Shown here: one piece after another, positions 21,001 to 25,702 of the stretch
How positions within the stretch are numbered: position 1 is the first letter of the stretch
Layout of the letters: the number at the start of each line of letters is the position of its first letter
Source of the DNA: an uncultured Parvibacter sp.
Lineage (GTDB): Bacteria; Actinomycetota; Coriobacteriia; Coriobacteriales; Eggerthellaceae
Direction of reading: 5' to 3'
Assembly: GCA_947649875.1 (NCBI GenBank)
Contig: CANSTH010000004.1
Coordinates: forward strand, 1-53,677
DNA length: 53,677 nt
Program-made: the position numbers and the translations under genes
The notes under the pieces: model-generated
Told to the model about the DNA's origin: nothing
Seen by the model: the letters and a program-made list of their open reading frames with translations, nothing else
Databases searched by the model: none

Positions 21001-23533
21001 GGATGTGGCCGGCATCGACCGCATCAACTCCGACTACGACTACGCCACCCAGGCGCTGCGGCCCAACTATGACGACAAGAAGCTGGCATCGCTGCTCAGC
21101 GACAAGGTGCAAGTGGACGACAGCCTCACCGACCTCGAGGTGGGCGACCTGATTGTGGTCACCCGCCTGGCGGACGACTCCGAGCGCTCGTTCACCAACG
21201 GCCCGCGTGCTAAGTACGTGGATATCAACGGCGAGGGCCTGGTTACGGTTACCTTCGATGCCAACGGTGGCACGGGGGCTGCGATGGAGTCCCTCACCGG
21301 CCTGCTGCAAGAGTCGGTGATAGTGCCCGAGTGCACGTACACGCGCAATGGCTACGTGTTCATCGGCTGGAACACCATGGCCGATGGCTCGGGTACCACC
21401 TTCATGCCGGGCACCAACCCCAGCTTGAGTGGTCGGGTTTCCACCGTGTATGCTCAGTGGCAGCTGGATCCGGCTCTTGTGGGTACCGATGCCACGGTGA
21501 GCTTCGATGCCGGCGTGGCTTCTGCCACCGGCGAAACGACGGCGCTGGATGTGAAGTTCGGTGACTCCGTGACGCTGCCCGAGTGCGGCTTTGCGCTGGC
21601 TGACCATGAATTTACCGGCTGGAACACTTCTGCCGATGGCAAGGGCACTGCCTACGCCGCTGGCGAGACGCTGCTGGTAGATTCCGCCGCCATCACCCTC
21701 TACGCTCAGTGGAAGGTGCCGGTGGTGGACGAGAACAACAATCCGATCGCACGCATGAATGCTCGCGCCGCCGCGCCGGCTGCTCGTGCGGCCGACAAGC
21801 CCAATCCGCCGGTTAACCCGGACGGCTCCGACACATGGGCGCCGTTCCCGCCGGCAGGGGAGACCGAAACCCAAGCCAAGGCGCGCCTGGAAGGCTATCT
21901 GCTGCAGCTGTGGCCGCAGGGCGGGGCCACCGATGAGGCGGCCGTGAATGCGGCCATCGCGGCGGGCGTGGACTGGATCTCGAAGGCCAGTGTGTCCGAC
22001 CTGCGCGATATGTCCGGCCTGCATCGCTCGGTTATCTTCGGCGATCCGGTGGACAAGTTCGACAACAATACCGGTGCAGCGGGCGCCGATGGCAAGCAAG
22101 ACCTCAAGTACGACTCCTACACCGACGAGTGGGTGCGCGTGCACGAGGGCAACGGCTTCGATGCTCTGAACAAGGCCTATGTGGCCCGCATGGAAGACCT
22201 CAACCGCGAGGCCACCTACCGCTGGTCCGACGTGAAGTGGTTCGACTCCGTGAACCACGACTTCGGCCTGGTGCCGGTGGCGCGGCAGTCCATCAGCGGC
22301 ATCGTGTGGCAAGACACCAACTACGATGGCCTGCAGTCGGCAGGGGAGAGCCGTCGCTTCGCCAACATTCCCGTCACCCTTGAGCGTTTCTGGTGGGGTG
22401 TCAAGGCCGATGGCACCACCGGCTGGGTGGCCGACGACGACTTCAACAACTCCGAGCGCGCCCATACGGTGAGCGACGCCAATGGCTTCTGGATCTTCGA
22501 GGAGCTTGAGGTGGCCGGCACCACTGGCACCGGCTCGAAGGTGTACGGCTACCGCGCCAAGGTGGACAGCCTGCCGGGCGGCTACGGTGTGACCCACATC
22601 AACCGCGGCAATAATGGCGCTGTGGACTCCGACCTGAATGAAGACAACAAGATCCTCGAGCCGGGCGAGCCCTACGACGGCATGATCATCCTGGCCGACT
22701 GCTACGAGGGCAATGACGCCAATGCTGCCGTGAATCCGAATGGCCCCGCCGGCACCGTGTGGATGATTGGCAAGGGCCACGACGACGAGCACAACGACAC
22801 CGGCTTGGTGCCCTACGCCACTGCGGCTATCGCTGGCATCATGTTCAACGATCCCGAGAACGATGGCCTGAAGGGCAGCACCTTCGAGCCCATCCCGGGC
22901 CAGACCATTTACCTGGATCGCATGGTCATCCCCATGCCCGACCAGCTGCCGGTAGGCTTCAACGCTGCCAGCTATGTGTCCACGGCCCTGCGCGACATCA
23001 CCGCGAGCGGCATCGTGAACAACAGCGGTTGGACTCAGGTGGCCAGCCAGACCACCGGCGCCGACGGCAGCTACCGCTTCGAGGGCCTGCCCATGGTGGA
23101 CGGCAACAACCAGCCTTACATCTACCGGGTGCGCGCTGCGAAGCCGGCCGAGGCGCAGTTCGTGGCCATCAACCGCGGCAACAACGACAACAACGACTCC
23201 GACTGGATGAACATGGTGGGCTCCGGCAGTGTGGGCATCACCTGCCCGATGGCCGTGCTGGGCGCCTTCGACGCCGTGCGCACCACCCCCAACGCCTACG
23301 GCCACATGTTCAACCTGCTCACCGCCTACAACTGGACTCCGGAAGTAGGCCGGGCGGTGGATCTGGGCGTCACCGGCGCCGACCTTGGCAAGATTCCGCC
23401 GCTGAAGAAACTGTTCCCCAAGCTGGGCGATAGCATCTGGCTGATGCTGGGCCTGGCCGCGGCGCTGCTGGCAGCCCTCATCCTGCTGCTCATCGCCCGC
23501 CGCAAGAAGAAGGAAGAAGAGGAAGAGAACTAG
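2..23533 (+). CDS. Giant SdrD-B-repeat surface protein, C-terminal anchor (5' partial)
   Basis: The frame is open from base 2 to the TAG at 23531-23533, giving about 7843 residues with the N-terminus outside the window. At least 21 modules open with a signature such as ISGIIWDDLDNDGIRD, the Ca-binding-loop start of SdrD B-like/Cna-B-like domains, at roughly 738, 1752, 2809, 3909, 4989, 5829, 6907, 8180, 9257, 10388, 11414, 12439, 13480, 14486, 15243, 16574, 17380, 18617, 20008, 22292 and 22832. Three InlB-B/Flg_new-type repeats (GWNT motif) are interspersed near the C-terminus. The end is a hydrophobic helix followed by RRKKKEEEEEN, with FPKLGD in front of it where a sortase substrate would carry LPxTG. 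Cysteine is very scarce. The family supports an elongated cell-surface stalk or adhesin; the ligand cannot be told. The downstream PrsA-like foldase is a plausible helper. Confidence 0.9.
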   Translation, partial: TSDAADTEGQWLAGQLPTAFVDDHDNYYLAAYQAELANLYGEHSNAIDDTNNSWLLTRYHENDADGTVTVEDVNGSATVMGDSDVRVESFDEATTGVAGGMIIANRVNTHTTHEGTTVESTGVASDGTALDATDWQPQTTRNHEGLTILAHQVAMPADLADDATDEQKAAYESAKRAFEANPDAHITLPAGKGQGQTEETYDWILENVIEATPVEGDGEAAINTYAYPLVAAEAGDVGQVEAPRQSISGIIWDDLDNDGIRDLFTKRQVMETQWDATGTIATQVPKYEADGVTPVMETVPGEPGIEGIAIALERYYVVVSQEADGSYAMATDGAWTLDTSWADDASFTNYNNDATNGLTKTIGADPFARTTTTDADGNFSFDHLPSHAWVTVGEGDAAHTELRVYGYRTRVIDSSLWDRSLTVAKYLQGTTTATDGDGKVYEAYEVDSDLIYNSGYLMADGEYAVLLNTITEESPRTNHVKLLASGNAGQNLVDRNGGIPAAVASRYGASLVDTVAATGLPTAYAPLYDRVANYEGNAANGSRSYLVADRSEGDVPTYYYVYDLGLGANRTANDGGMRQPAQSSIAGQVFNDADYDGTTKHTETDDEGNSVVTADAGFAGKKVLLKQWYFVPATVDGWNEMAVEAAANGAGVLWVAADGSTTDNAATIDMATAQGAWIQNIVFGHDYYTKAANTDLTPADAAVSSRQFVINNATYDSSFGGVWVLTDADDATDPANIKVAGNYLFDHLPSRFVEERKVDEDGHVGFATEYLAGYTVEVLGNDDSADMSMNGLPVTRVQVDANGQETTAASFATDAINSTVVSAQQNTDSRYETGNYPVRWNEATTQVEQTTTISEEGTVGEYLFTKATLDGMIILAKKATTAALDASQDLAANGATHADYTYNATRDGKNVSFDITVGQDELRMNAGYGLFGTTTISGKIWQDANFDGLLNPGETLLADKGLRLTQWYYVRGEAVANNLGENAIEYTVRTADGPETRYFKPAAGELVASNVIDVVYGGATDTKGTVVGAWVQVPRNSYKLENATTANNSFGYFADTAVTDANGVYNFSGLNSFVYVEREGTGAAATTTVYQPGTKTVGNIATADNYAPLENKDNVTTDKLYLASYRITLDEVAPVFSLTTLHVGINVSNDEFTTTTDANGVKHTTVEHKTTNPSGADVAVSPEMGAGTAGDTGHTAREDALTNAAADTYVDPAEAREDLDSDVIRTEDGTIQMREEFFDQVNEMWRTDGYVIVADHEVAGDGHRYRQAYGSNGTGVINYDVPDPMGSQRGGNAGLVAVPRSSITGMVWNDGQLGYGNAATYNGKRDEGEQGIPDQVVYLTQWYWVPDESTADPADGQWVQNTQFGRDRYTSNRDGAYQTAGAEALVKAGDTKMVNGAPVVEPLTPILYNGNTMEPLSYVYADADGNQVDAKGNLLADGAGMTLVEGVLATTTGNLYTKDVAGEDGTLVPTEMHDQLGLYHFANLPTAYVDDNDNHYLAAYRVELADVRHTANDDGTDNQWLLTRYHVAPADGATDDEKLALIDADSDSNYVTDLGPAGGIKIKQLYLNDVNSAGTVDVDARTETRANDGQIILAARSNDASATANNGPHVLVEGASDAKPLGEAMDTTNEVIYNWTETAKLADGTPGVLGGSVGEVKAPVQKITGRIWFDDDNDGLLNEAATDTDVGTGADTMAAGMQLTLERYFTIVDTQVEDATVPTTWQRDDEWDAATFGAKSAWLADANAWAAYDADPTATLGDAAAHAKATDTAAAAGMGDGVARTVTTDENGVFAFENLKTQEWVEIDGKQTLVIYGYKVRMTDNRFWNRYYGAAKLRVSGQTDAKYTYDSDLIYEDGYLMAADEYDVLLQLADANCTPVSNKKTGAGSGNANIEADEATTGPNETGFDADAFAAEVNAATRVYDLAWGIDRVSNDGGLRKPQLQSISGLLWQDASGTMQGLNTASDYNGKLDDGEKGLAGKQVILKQWFYVPATAAGFNAAVAAAEAQDPAAAILWLDNSETLGTTRPDADDLLGAWIQNTYFGNDNYVRASANAADGAGATLTVVPDSEYLPAYGGIAVLTGSVVKTPVMDPNDPTQQLVQDGVPQFTYDDSKLGQYLFDKLPTRYVAPYQPGTVGGAAYVAGAEYLAGYTVEVLGTEDATATNGKAVEGLPASLKQQVNQPVAADRGSNALSTVNSGANLAAQLPYSDGNYGLRWNDTTAQDAWADGEGTNRKHTLNGFILLAGVAQVDDTANGIFASPHYSVVSGTTTNRGDANTEVTFDWNLGRDEQYLDGGFGAYGLGSLTGFVFQDKNVDGFYNNPTQPITPTDKADVALSGISLQIQQWFFVPDVQDADDNWMENPLVAQLEAAGYVDTTYNGDGTYNAKKLDSSDIDRITAGAAGTGTAEARVFGADRGVWVKSKSFRYVNTNYVAPADDDTAGGTGDGTETASLVAAGTLSLAGLPLYAAAASETDPKTSTKVFNLPTGTTSDANGNYRFDELPTFVYVDNVVREADKDNAAAVASLGDVQAYFGSFDETGKATDGTLTHVYASAYEAQQVTNDRVFMTGYRVQLDEVEPNYAITFPSQGVVAATNKAGDIDNDSDAIRGAGNVVNLVEEMDGEAYAHRGKNYNGVEHRMDGYSIVAAELRLGADGHTSTANTAMDATLNSAPVANATVAADSSLAGQYRTQDISGTAVFYNGKAYDVPRPAPAAVKSGDVGLVELLKSKITGRVWDDSYNYDGLQATKTEGEGASAKRVLDEAAEPGIPNEEMRLTQWIYVKPAKWVAFAENHSDLVDAMQADAKLWAEISGSFEYDGDDNLITEKEIDGETVTSAYGFITKGVWVRNIRFGEDRYTALTTGTAPALLHKPYMTGSRYLGNGVVAVDTSAGALNATTNVLEGAGIYTFDKLPTVSVVQNADYDEFYLAAYRVEIPAMENTAALNNSGHMTDGENDTWLLTRSRTYGDDPANLPSTVTPAADIMFDSDVTSLADSNIGVAGGYIVAQQQGIAADAGKETLTRQLNGQIILSQKLVQGEPGNSNTTEDVDNTNNMADVTDKYDWMKEAAEGLESGFAGGDVGEVRPPYTSISGIVWLDSNNNGMRDAVSGTDEVAPEPVQVSLERYYYDAAAVNDDGTTGKWVWDTQWADEYPAQYGDKYRPYNATASTASGAARNQMFPGVGKNWVDETLGTANEDHNNWTFKPMDYANTLTDANGQFTFSNLKSSDMRVLVEGEEPVRVVYGYKLRISDEKFRSRNLLAANWRVDEAQPNYTIDSDLDYKTGYLMAEGEYAVLLNVADNEDYLNNANLNSDSIVNAKGESTKLRYVSQVSNLSDAAGTYANSYRAAGNSYNKAQNEKDIYGRKPVVSLVDASTPVTAGKPANEIAADPFSVELLAANGAVVDVLTKASTLAGAYLADSYKATLDQAAKAAADGSDINPLLVYDLAKGANRRHSDAGFMEIPTQTISGYVWADADYDGIAHANNANEALVDYDDASTVRFSIDGTGYNEHGLVGKTVTLKQWYFVPANGNGEASEDSITGYAGGNGGQWILNTVTTVTGEGDDATATTSDAVFVTNTLAGDGANYSDGYYEFKNLPIYIAVDGVERLAGYTVEVLGGTQASAADNLANQLGDFNNVTTPEGFEAGAVNFPVTKIEAADALYASTARTVGTTLLGQAADAANNLADVTYNKFNAAGVLQPQRVYDEGNYPLLWNNLTGQAKKTDGSDELVGTADTSATLNTSNSTLDGMIILAGNVTAYTQDDNYQVVQRRAMVDASGNIVYGTVAFDMATGRSENRASAGYGYFGTSAIEGVVWRDGDFDGLLKTMGHGADQLLNNVTVELTQWYYLEGSLATNVDGAKVFTSNEVKANDGTVLRHSGTFAVNVKDTSVLPAVWVDDLENIEVVYGADGTTVVGAWIRNANFGDKVYGTDDPDTADVDESTVAAGYAGKKVTKTVMPAVFDTNPDSTAPGAQSWNYRFDELMPYVAFEADGADGTLGAPLAASQEQLSGLANASSDFLAPAAYRVTVPNLPDKHVLTAYHVNDPANTTENDSDAKRDLKRLDAKGDGTVTSYPQFTAANSAVQPDGSYAETTGFILLANSGTAADVSYGATSFDATPYNASFGGVAYDLANQVAKRRQVNTGVYKIPASTVTGVVWDDTEKNENTAANGKRDESEEGLAGQQVLLTQWYYADADVTLADGTQVQAGQWYQSDAFGSEWLTTYEVPAVVVNPGDPATKRVPVVTGGTSVADKAGNFSAVATDTYDGAATIVYNNYTGDVLGTAATAEAGQAMADEAAAKLPEGSPVTYTVVTPDKGRYVFDNLPTAVARTDENGKDIYFLAGYKVELAQTNDTTADGSDPWHLTSLYQGTDATIDTTDAAGTAGENKTAEERTVTQEESTANATDKAAAAGIAGDYRIVKRYTDVDNGNAVTQRGNDGLVIPSTVVDGATVANPLAKLDVDAGNAMDTTTAATYRWTQPLEFAEGGDVGEIAPAYAAIAGYVWCDNNYRDGAYSLTATAGDGSNPFYDPYTQTQVELEAAEAGYHDGADAKTVYLRQWYYVPNTGAGWDAAVPTTGASVMWVKADGVTTNDKALADVATAKGAWVSSPKVAGGYNSSHVNANFAYKTTTTKAENTARGTKDGYYEFTNLPVRVIVDGVEYLAGYTVAVLGNWTLMNTYVEVDHTGDYNIFNDQTYTDPEGHGGAGYYWNANYPATNQMDQWNSKARSMVRSALTGVIDSTTRYGTEVFPVRREQAYSYDGNIHTLDSLLVLAGSTAADAHTLADATATQAPSQYAAGASVATSPVVNGGTFDLTFAKSEKRMNAGFLEPPSAPIVGYIWEDANYDGIRQEGEYVENADGTVTLKSGERGIEGVVVKISRYFYSPTTDGTGAWFKVPGADLTAITDKYGRYETQKMPTKIALLYEDAGGGALGNLLGMADTSAGSEDLPAGVVSEERLAGYQVRIESLPEGATLTLPHQGIVTGDGTDVTKNTFTVESDAYRTSAGATANSNVALVNRQVEQQGGHDAAQPYQVRADGMVITAARQAADVNADYLVDFNGVTYDVSSNVVEAEGGDAGLVYIPETAISGMVWDDSYQPVENDTTLDQAAKNRSYNGLRETWTNPDDSIHAEPGLAGRTLLLSQWQYSKSANNSDKSEGTWNRVAGFGNEDGHVTWGWVDTDNDASTPAVWQRITADNVGTAREGFRSTVSGNVTFSEGYGSTSWTWANDTRPDHTDETLWNRSTNLDVVEGNGSVTLEADGTTVKGDDNGNYIFDQLPTAAIQIQTEVEGATIQADAANRIGTAGQQRLLTTPFDEDNNVVAGYQPVPVPDLYGDDYYLLSYQLEAAGLDHDYSNGAYLATRYHAAGAAGSSVDSDLAATDRNGVGSANAAVADKGMVVSDIATVDEVKDGADVSATGTRVAAGDNPANAGARIVLASEGVQPTAGASLVAEGDPVAAAAKNATNLLYEKNYIQLPLYQLVKPDDATANLAGATSYDWLTVDRTGNGNALEALVTTAGGNVGVVTPTLKRITGLVWEDANNNGLQDKLEDGSGYEPARDGYQVTLERYYSVGGSGTWVKDTSAWGDLVNGARVDYRTIITGDVEMQQAAKDATEPLAVKALGEHNLLNDLWRHGTYEFDNLETSGVVGDQWVVYGYKVRVSDSRVTNGSVLKAKNRVATKANPAYDGTDPLVPATIDVSYTEDSDLFSDNALVDNGAPEELIVLLDQVDVNGQTADGRTSVASNMISAPASNNGAVEAVLTETGRTAMIKDGLAVYDLMSGYDRDHNDGGIVPVPTYQISGYLYEDADYDGLYNYLPETRTDTVTGKPVTYSETGYNNKSVYLQKWFYVPNSGTGWDSVIPAGATVSWVKADGTAVNSLSTADKATAKGAWVMLDEANANTPALSFYGVDKDNAYTVDTAAAIDGRVETRTNTYKTITDTDRTVTVAKTNKDGQAVVDENGKLTYETVTTDVDGYFRFDKLPTAGFLTDGAGNRTWYLMGYTLEVDGSNAENGMFSLLVTSYEWQTTPSDAINSDVQPMLTDDQVYADDAHSTRDAEWLGYNSGNYPVYLDESTVQTGTAKHHTDWVETVVNADGSTQQITHEGSKANPNAALTTDGVNIYGNDAQITQRVQGGVARLNGVSKNALDGKLVLAGMADGSTNASQKVAGSRTQISTTAAGSVESTVNYGFDFASGQNQEAMNAGYAPPDHTNLYGAVWFDKSYTGIYDPVEGLKGFKVALSQYYFVPDYNALGYQQFEDEDDNLFHYEHDDALGRDVLHLDYSAKGNVIVGNGSDGANTVYLVRAGRAYKYQDLVDAGSRKLFASGTWMLNRDFAGNGNEYRPAKLEFDGNAAGLTDASGNPVTVTGATKTINGNNSAQVTLPDCGFAAAGYHFVGWNTQADGQGATYNVGDQFTLDEAGTTLYAMWEADGTTTFQTLRTFGARLFSALSAGSSAKAANAVNGIAALAEGDATAKPAKTEDWELVTLTQEKGEYRFYDLPAYVVVDDEVGDVTDPNAIKDNVYQPQSEWNRVDRYQKGAIAVQGPDGDVLYYMPPAGYDPYDTATPYLVGYSVRVINDDPETAEYMVSKYHVDAPGQRTSDITEFNASLNGDYNVDGNKEEAFAVVAQESKKESDIEFGTDRYEITYRGVRYDLANRLYEKLAGDAGLVLQNPVLIAGKVWEDADANGLQDAEEIGIQGAVVKLERYWYDTSGLGSLEPQPGETVPDITPDSTSLTAEQIAEIYALGGMTYPAPDGAEIEVPQDFTDGQIAAMVNWIKEIQTKVEAINAKVAGNAALTEEETAYKASALNRLLTFERIYSDLADGYWRPVEGSDGNSSLEHVDADERIATPLQAAIFVASADAADIVDESEKGVWRRDWTFTQDKTFVMVEGDELSADSIDTRLTDEDAINMVGDNGDNRDQIYFDQNGAAYIPGSAFDTTVSSGDWAFLAPGTGTHKVGSTAEFKVLYGYRARIISYPNAEDYLHTIQHAGVSMVNNAGAVNTYNEDVAGIDRINSDYDYATQALRPNYDDKKLASLLSDKVQVDDSLTDLEVGDLIVVTRLADDSERSFTNGPRAKYVDINGEGLVTVTFDANGGTGAAMESLTGLLQESVIVPECTYTRNGYVFIGWNTMADGSGTTFMPGTNPSLSGRVSTVYAQWQLDPALVGTDATVSFDAGVASATGETTALDVKFGDSVTLPECGFALADHEFTGWNTSADGKGTAYAAGETLLVDSAAITLYAQWKVPVVDENNNPIARMNARAAAPAARAADKPNPPVNPDGSDTWAPFPPAGETETQAKARLEGYLLQLWPQGGATDEAAVNAAIAAGVDWISKASVSDLRDMSGLHRSVIFGDPVDKFDNNTGAAGADGKQDLKYDSYTDEWVRVHEGNGFDALNKAYVARMEDLNREATYRWSDVKWFDSVNHDFGLVPVARQSISGIVWQDTNYDGLQSAGESRRFANIPVTLERFWWGVKADGTTGWVADDDFNNSERAHTVSDANGFWIFEELEVAGTTGTGSKVYGYRAKVDSLPGGYGVTHINRGNNGAVDSDLNEDNKILEPGEPYDGMIILADCYEGNDANAAVNPNGPAGTVWMIGKGHDDEHNDTGLVPYATAAIAGIMFNDPENDGLKGSTFEPIPGQTIYLDRMVIPMPDQLPVGFNAASYVSTALRDITASGIVNNSGWTQVASQTTGADGSYRFEGLPMVDGNNQPYIYRVRAAKPAEAQFVAINRGNNDNNDSDWMNMVGSGSVGITCPMAVLGAFDAVRTTPNAYGHMFNLLTAYNWTPEVGRAVDLGVTGADLGKIPPLKKLFPKLGDSIWLMLGLAAALLAALILLLIARRKKKEEEEEN
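738..20007 (+). repeat. A-B-C-D four-module super-repeat inside the giant gene
   Basis: The modules fall into four classes by internal motifs. A has LERYY, then YGYKVR and DSDLxYxxGYLMAxGEYAVLLN. B has KQWYFVP, LAGYTVEVLG and LDGMIILAG. C has TQWYYV or QQWFFV and YRVxLDEVxP. D has LAAYRVEL followed by WLLTRYH. The order is D(partial) A B C D A B C D A B C D B C D A B C, then three degenerate A-like modules. A-to-A spacing is 4251 and 4268 bp; D-to-D spacing is 4271 and 4259 bp. One A is absent at the D-to-B junction near 13460. Copies have diverged, so the tetrads are old duplications and not a recent tandem expansion. Confidence 0.8.
19013..19266 (+). repeat. Flg_new / InlB-B-type repeat 1 in giant protein
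   Basis: This segment encodes LEFDGNAAG, then GYHFVGWNTQADGQG and ends in LYAMWE. That is the consensus layout of Listeria-Bacteroides (InlB B-type) repeats: FDGNGG, GYxFxGWNT, then YAxW. It sits inside the last C-class module. Confidence 0.75.
21238..21720 (+). repeat. Two tandem Flg_new / InlB-B-type repeats in giant protein
   Basis: Two consecutive units read VTFDANGG ... GYVFIGWNTMADGSG ... VYAQWQ and VSFDAG ... HEFTGWNTSADGKG ... LYAQWK. They lie between the 20008 and 22292 SdrD-B-like modules and are followed by an Ala/Pro-rich linker. Repeats of this type are known in surface adhesins. Confidence 0.8.
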
Positions 23534-23601
23534 ACATTTCCGCAGCACGGGATTGCCGACCCCGATCCCGCTGCCACCACGGGCCGTCTACCCCACGGCC
23601 C

Positions 23602-23640
23602 ACAAGGAGCCCCGCTTACCCCGGCGGGGCTCCCTTGTTT
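23602..23640 (+). terminator. Intrinsic terminator of the giant surface gene
   Basis: GGAGCCCCGC pairs with GCGGGGCTCC over an 8-nt loop, extended by ACAA/TTGT outside a single-base bulge, and followed by TTGTTT. It lies 70 nt after the stop codon. Confidence 0.8.
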
Positions 23641-23908
23641 ATGCCTGCTCGGGCTCTTGGGGTCTTAAAAGGTCGTAGATAAAGGGCTTTTTATGAGCTG
23701 AAAGGTCGGACTTTTACAACCCGGGGCGGATTCAAAGCCCAAACTGCGCGCGGTATCTTTTCCCTATCGAGAAGGACTCGAGGGGAGTGCTTTACCGGGC
23801 GTTTTGGGGTAACGCTACATTCATCATCACCTCCCTTCGATCTCTTTCGTGTCTTGAGGGTTCCGGTGGCCAAGCGTATGGAGCAAGGCCGGAGAAGGGA
23901 GTTCGGGT

Positions 23909-24052
23909 ATGGCACGTAAAAAGATCTTCTATGGGTATAGGTTTATGAGCCGCCCGACATCTCATCGCGGGGAGGCCCCGGCGAGCGGTTCGCCGAGCGC
24001 AGGCCTGTCGAACCGGCCCACCTCCGGGAGAGCGGCAAGCGAAAACCTATAG
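23909..24052 (+). pseudogene. Possible truncated serine-recombinase-like ORF (47 codons)
   Basis: An ATG preceded by a GGAGAAGGGAG Shine-Dalgarno-like stretch opens a 47-residue frame beginning MARKKIFYGYRF. The K-YGYR pattern recalls the short segment opening the Recombinase domain of large serine recombinases and related mobile-element proteins. After residue 13 the sequence becomes Ser/Pro/Gly-rich and unrecognisable, and the TAG stop lies inside the 22-bp palindrome. It may be a mobile-element scar or a chance ORF. Confidence 0.3.
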
Positions 24053-24060
24053 GTTTTCGC
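23971..24060. repeat. Nested hairpin plus 22-bp perfect palindrome
   Basis: GGAGG (23971-23975) faces CCTCC (24021-24025), with CGGTTCG (23986-23992) facing CGAACCG (24009-24015) inside. Immediately downstream, 24039-24060 is a perfect palindrome whose half is GCGAAAACCTA. A further copy of its core, TATAGGTTT, occurs near 23936. It could be an operator, a recombination site or a mobile-element end. Confidence 0.55.
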
Positions 24061-24309
24061 CATCGGTTTCTTCGCAGAACCACCACATATAGTCCCTGGA
24101 GGGGGGTTAAATATGCAAGTTATGTGCAATATCGGCCCTGAGCTGCCCAAGGGTTTTCCGAGGGGTGCAAAATTACCCGAGGCAAATTGTCAAGGGGTCG
24201 GCTCGATTTGGTTGCCAATTGGTAAAGGCGCGCAACGCCAAAGAGCGTATGCAGCACCGTTCGCGGCGATGTCCCATGGCATATAGCATCTAATAAGGAG
24301 GTCAAGTAG

Positions 24310-25644
24310 ATGTTGAAGTTTAACCGTCTGAAGATGGCCGGTGCCATTGCCCTTACCATCGCACTCGGCGGGACCATGGTGGCTTGCGGCAACAATGGTG
24401 CCGCGAACGGCGGTATTTCCGACACGTCCCAAGGCGTGGCTGCTACGGTTAAGGTCAAAGACAAGGACGACAAAGAGCTTACCCTGCAGATTGGCGAGAA
24501 GATTGTCACCGAGTACGTGCAGGATTTCCGCGAGCGCCAAGAGCTGACCGATGACGAGGCATGGGCCAAATGGATGGCGGACAATGCGCTCACCCCGGCC
24601 GATGTGCGCACCCAGGTCATCAATTTCTACGAGCAGGAACTGCTGCGGGATGAAGCCGCCAAGATGTACGATGTGAAGGTGGAAGAGTCCGAGGTGCAGG
24701 AGGCCTTGCAGTCGATTAAGGATCAGTTCGACAGCGACGAGGCCTATCAGGAGGCCCTGGCCGCCACTGGCATGTCCGAGGAAGAGTACGTAGAGAAGGT
24801 GCTGGAGCCCAATACCCTGCAAACCAAGCTGGCTGAGGCGGTAGAGGCCGCCGAGGGCAACAACACCGATGTTGACGCCCAGGCACTGGCCATGGCCCAG
24901 AGCATGGAGAGCGTGCTGGACGGCGCCCGTCGCTCCAGCCACATCCTGTTCAACGCTGAGGACGAGGCCACTGCCAATGAGGTGGTTGCCCAGCTGCGTG
25001 ATGGTTCCTTAAGCTGGGACGATGCTGTGGCCCAGTACAGCATCGACGACTACTCCAAGTCTAACGGCGGCGACAACGGGTGGAACGCGATCAACACCTT
25101 CGTTGAGGCTTACGACAATGCCCTGGTACAGCTGAACGCCGACGAGATTTCCGATCCGGTTACTTCCGACTACGGCATTCACATCATCAAGTGCACCGAG
25201 GTGTACCAGGTGCCCGAGGGCGGTATCACCTCCCTGGATCAGCTGCCCACTGAAATTGCCGAGGCCATGCGCCTTCAGGTGGAGAACTCCTCTTCCGACA
25301 CGTTCACCGCTTGGTTCTCCAATTTCCTGAACAGCGCTCAGCTGGACGTTCATGACATGCCGTCCGGCCTGCCCTACGATGTGGACATGAGCGCCTACAC
25401 CGCCTCTAACGACGAGGCCACCCAACAGCCGGAGAACGGTGTTGAAGGTACCGAGGCTCCCGTCGAGGGCGACCAGCCCGCCGAGGGCGAGCAACCTGCC
25501 GATCAGCCTACCGAGGGCGGCAACGCTGCCGACCAGCAGCCCACCGAGGGCGCTGAAGGCGGCGAGGGCACCGAGGGTGCTCAACCTGCCGACCAGGCGG
25601 CCAATGAGGGCGGCGAAGGCGGCGAGGCCACTCCGGCTCAGTAA
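24310..25644 (+). CDS. PrsA/SurA-like peptidyl-prolyl isomerase lipoprotein
   Basis: The 444-residue product starts with a lipoprotein signal: basic MLKFNRLKM, a hydrophobic core, then a lipobox-like MVAC at about residue 27. A SurA/PrsA N-terminal helical region follows. A parvulin (PPIC) rotamase domain spans about residues 207-297 (RRSSHILFNAED ... GGDNGWN ... YGIHIIKCTE). Residues from about 367 onward are low complexity, rich in Glu, Gly, Pro and Ala with EGG/PAD/PTEG repeats. Such proteins act on the outer face of the membrane to fold secreted proteins. The start is set by AAGGAGG 8 nt upstream. The giant surface protein just upstream is a plausible client (inference). Confidence 0.85.
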   Translation: MLKFNRLKMAGAIALTIALGGTMVACGNNGAANGGISDTSQGVAATVKVKDKDDKELTLQIGEKIVTEYVQDFRERQELTDDEAWAKWMADNALTPADVRTQVINFYEQELLRDEAAKMYDVKVEESEVQEALQSIKDQFDSDEAYQEALAATGMSEEEYVEKVLEPNTLQTKLAEAVEAAEGNNTDVDAQALAMAQSMESVLDGARRSSHILFNAEDEATANEVVAQLRDGSLSWDDAVAQYSIDDYSKSNGGDNGWNAINTFVEAYDNALVQLNADEISDPVTSDYGIHIIKCTEVYQVPEGGITSLDQLPTEIAEAMRLQVENSSSDTFTAWFSNFLNSAQLDVHDMPSGLPYDVDMSAYTASNDEATQQPENGVEGTEAPVEGDQPAEGEQPADQPTEGGNAADQQPTEGAEGGEGTEGAQPADQAANEGGEGGEATPAQ

Positions 25645-25702
25645 CAGCCAACCCGCGGGCCGCATAGCCTGCAGGCTTTTGGCCAAATCGCAGCCTTTCA
25701 AA

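Larger units (their letters stand above)
23641..24309. other. 669-bp structured intergenic region
   Basis: It holds a possible short recombinase-like remnant (23909-24052), a hairpin with CGGTTCG/CGAACCG arms enclosed by GGAGG/CCTCC, and a 22-bp perfect palindrome at 24039-24060. No convincing -35/-10 pair was found for the downstream lipoprotein gene. Nothing else is recognised. Confidence 0.5.

Noticed and set aside
11609-23548. A 3979-codon minus-strand open frame opposite the giant gene
   Set aside because: It is a shadow of the biased, C-ending codon use of the plus-strand gene. Its composition (His, Val, Gly, Ala rich) matches no family, and the plus-strand frame carries clear domain motifs. 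The same applies to the 1372-codon frame at 6434-10552.
23691-23915. Minus-strand 74-codon frame after the giant gene
   Set aside because: No ribosome binding site or family resemblance; it overlaps the start of the plus-strand short frame.
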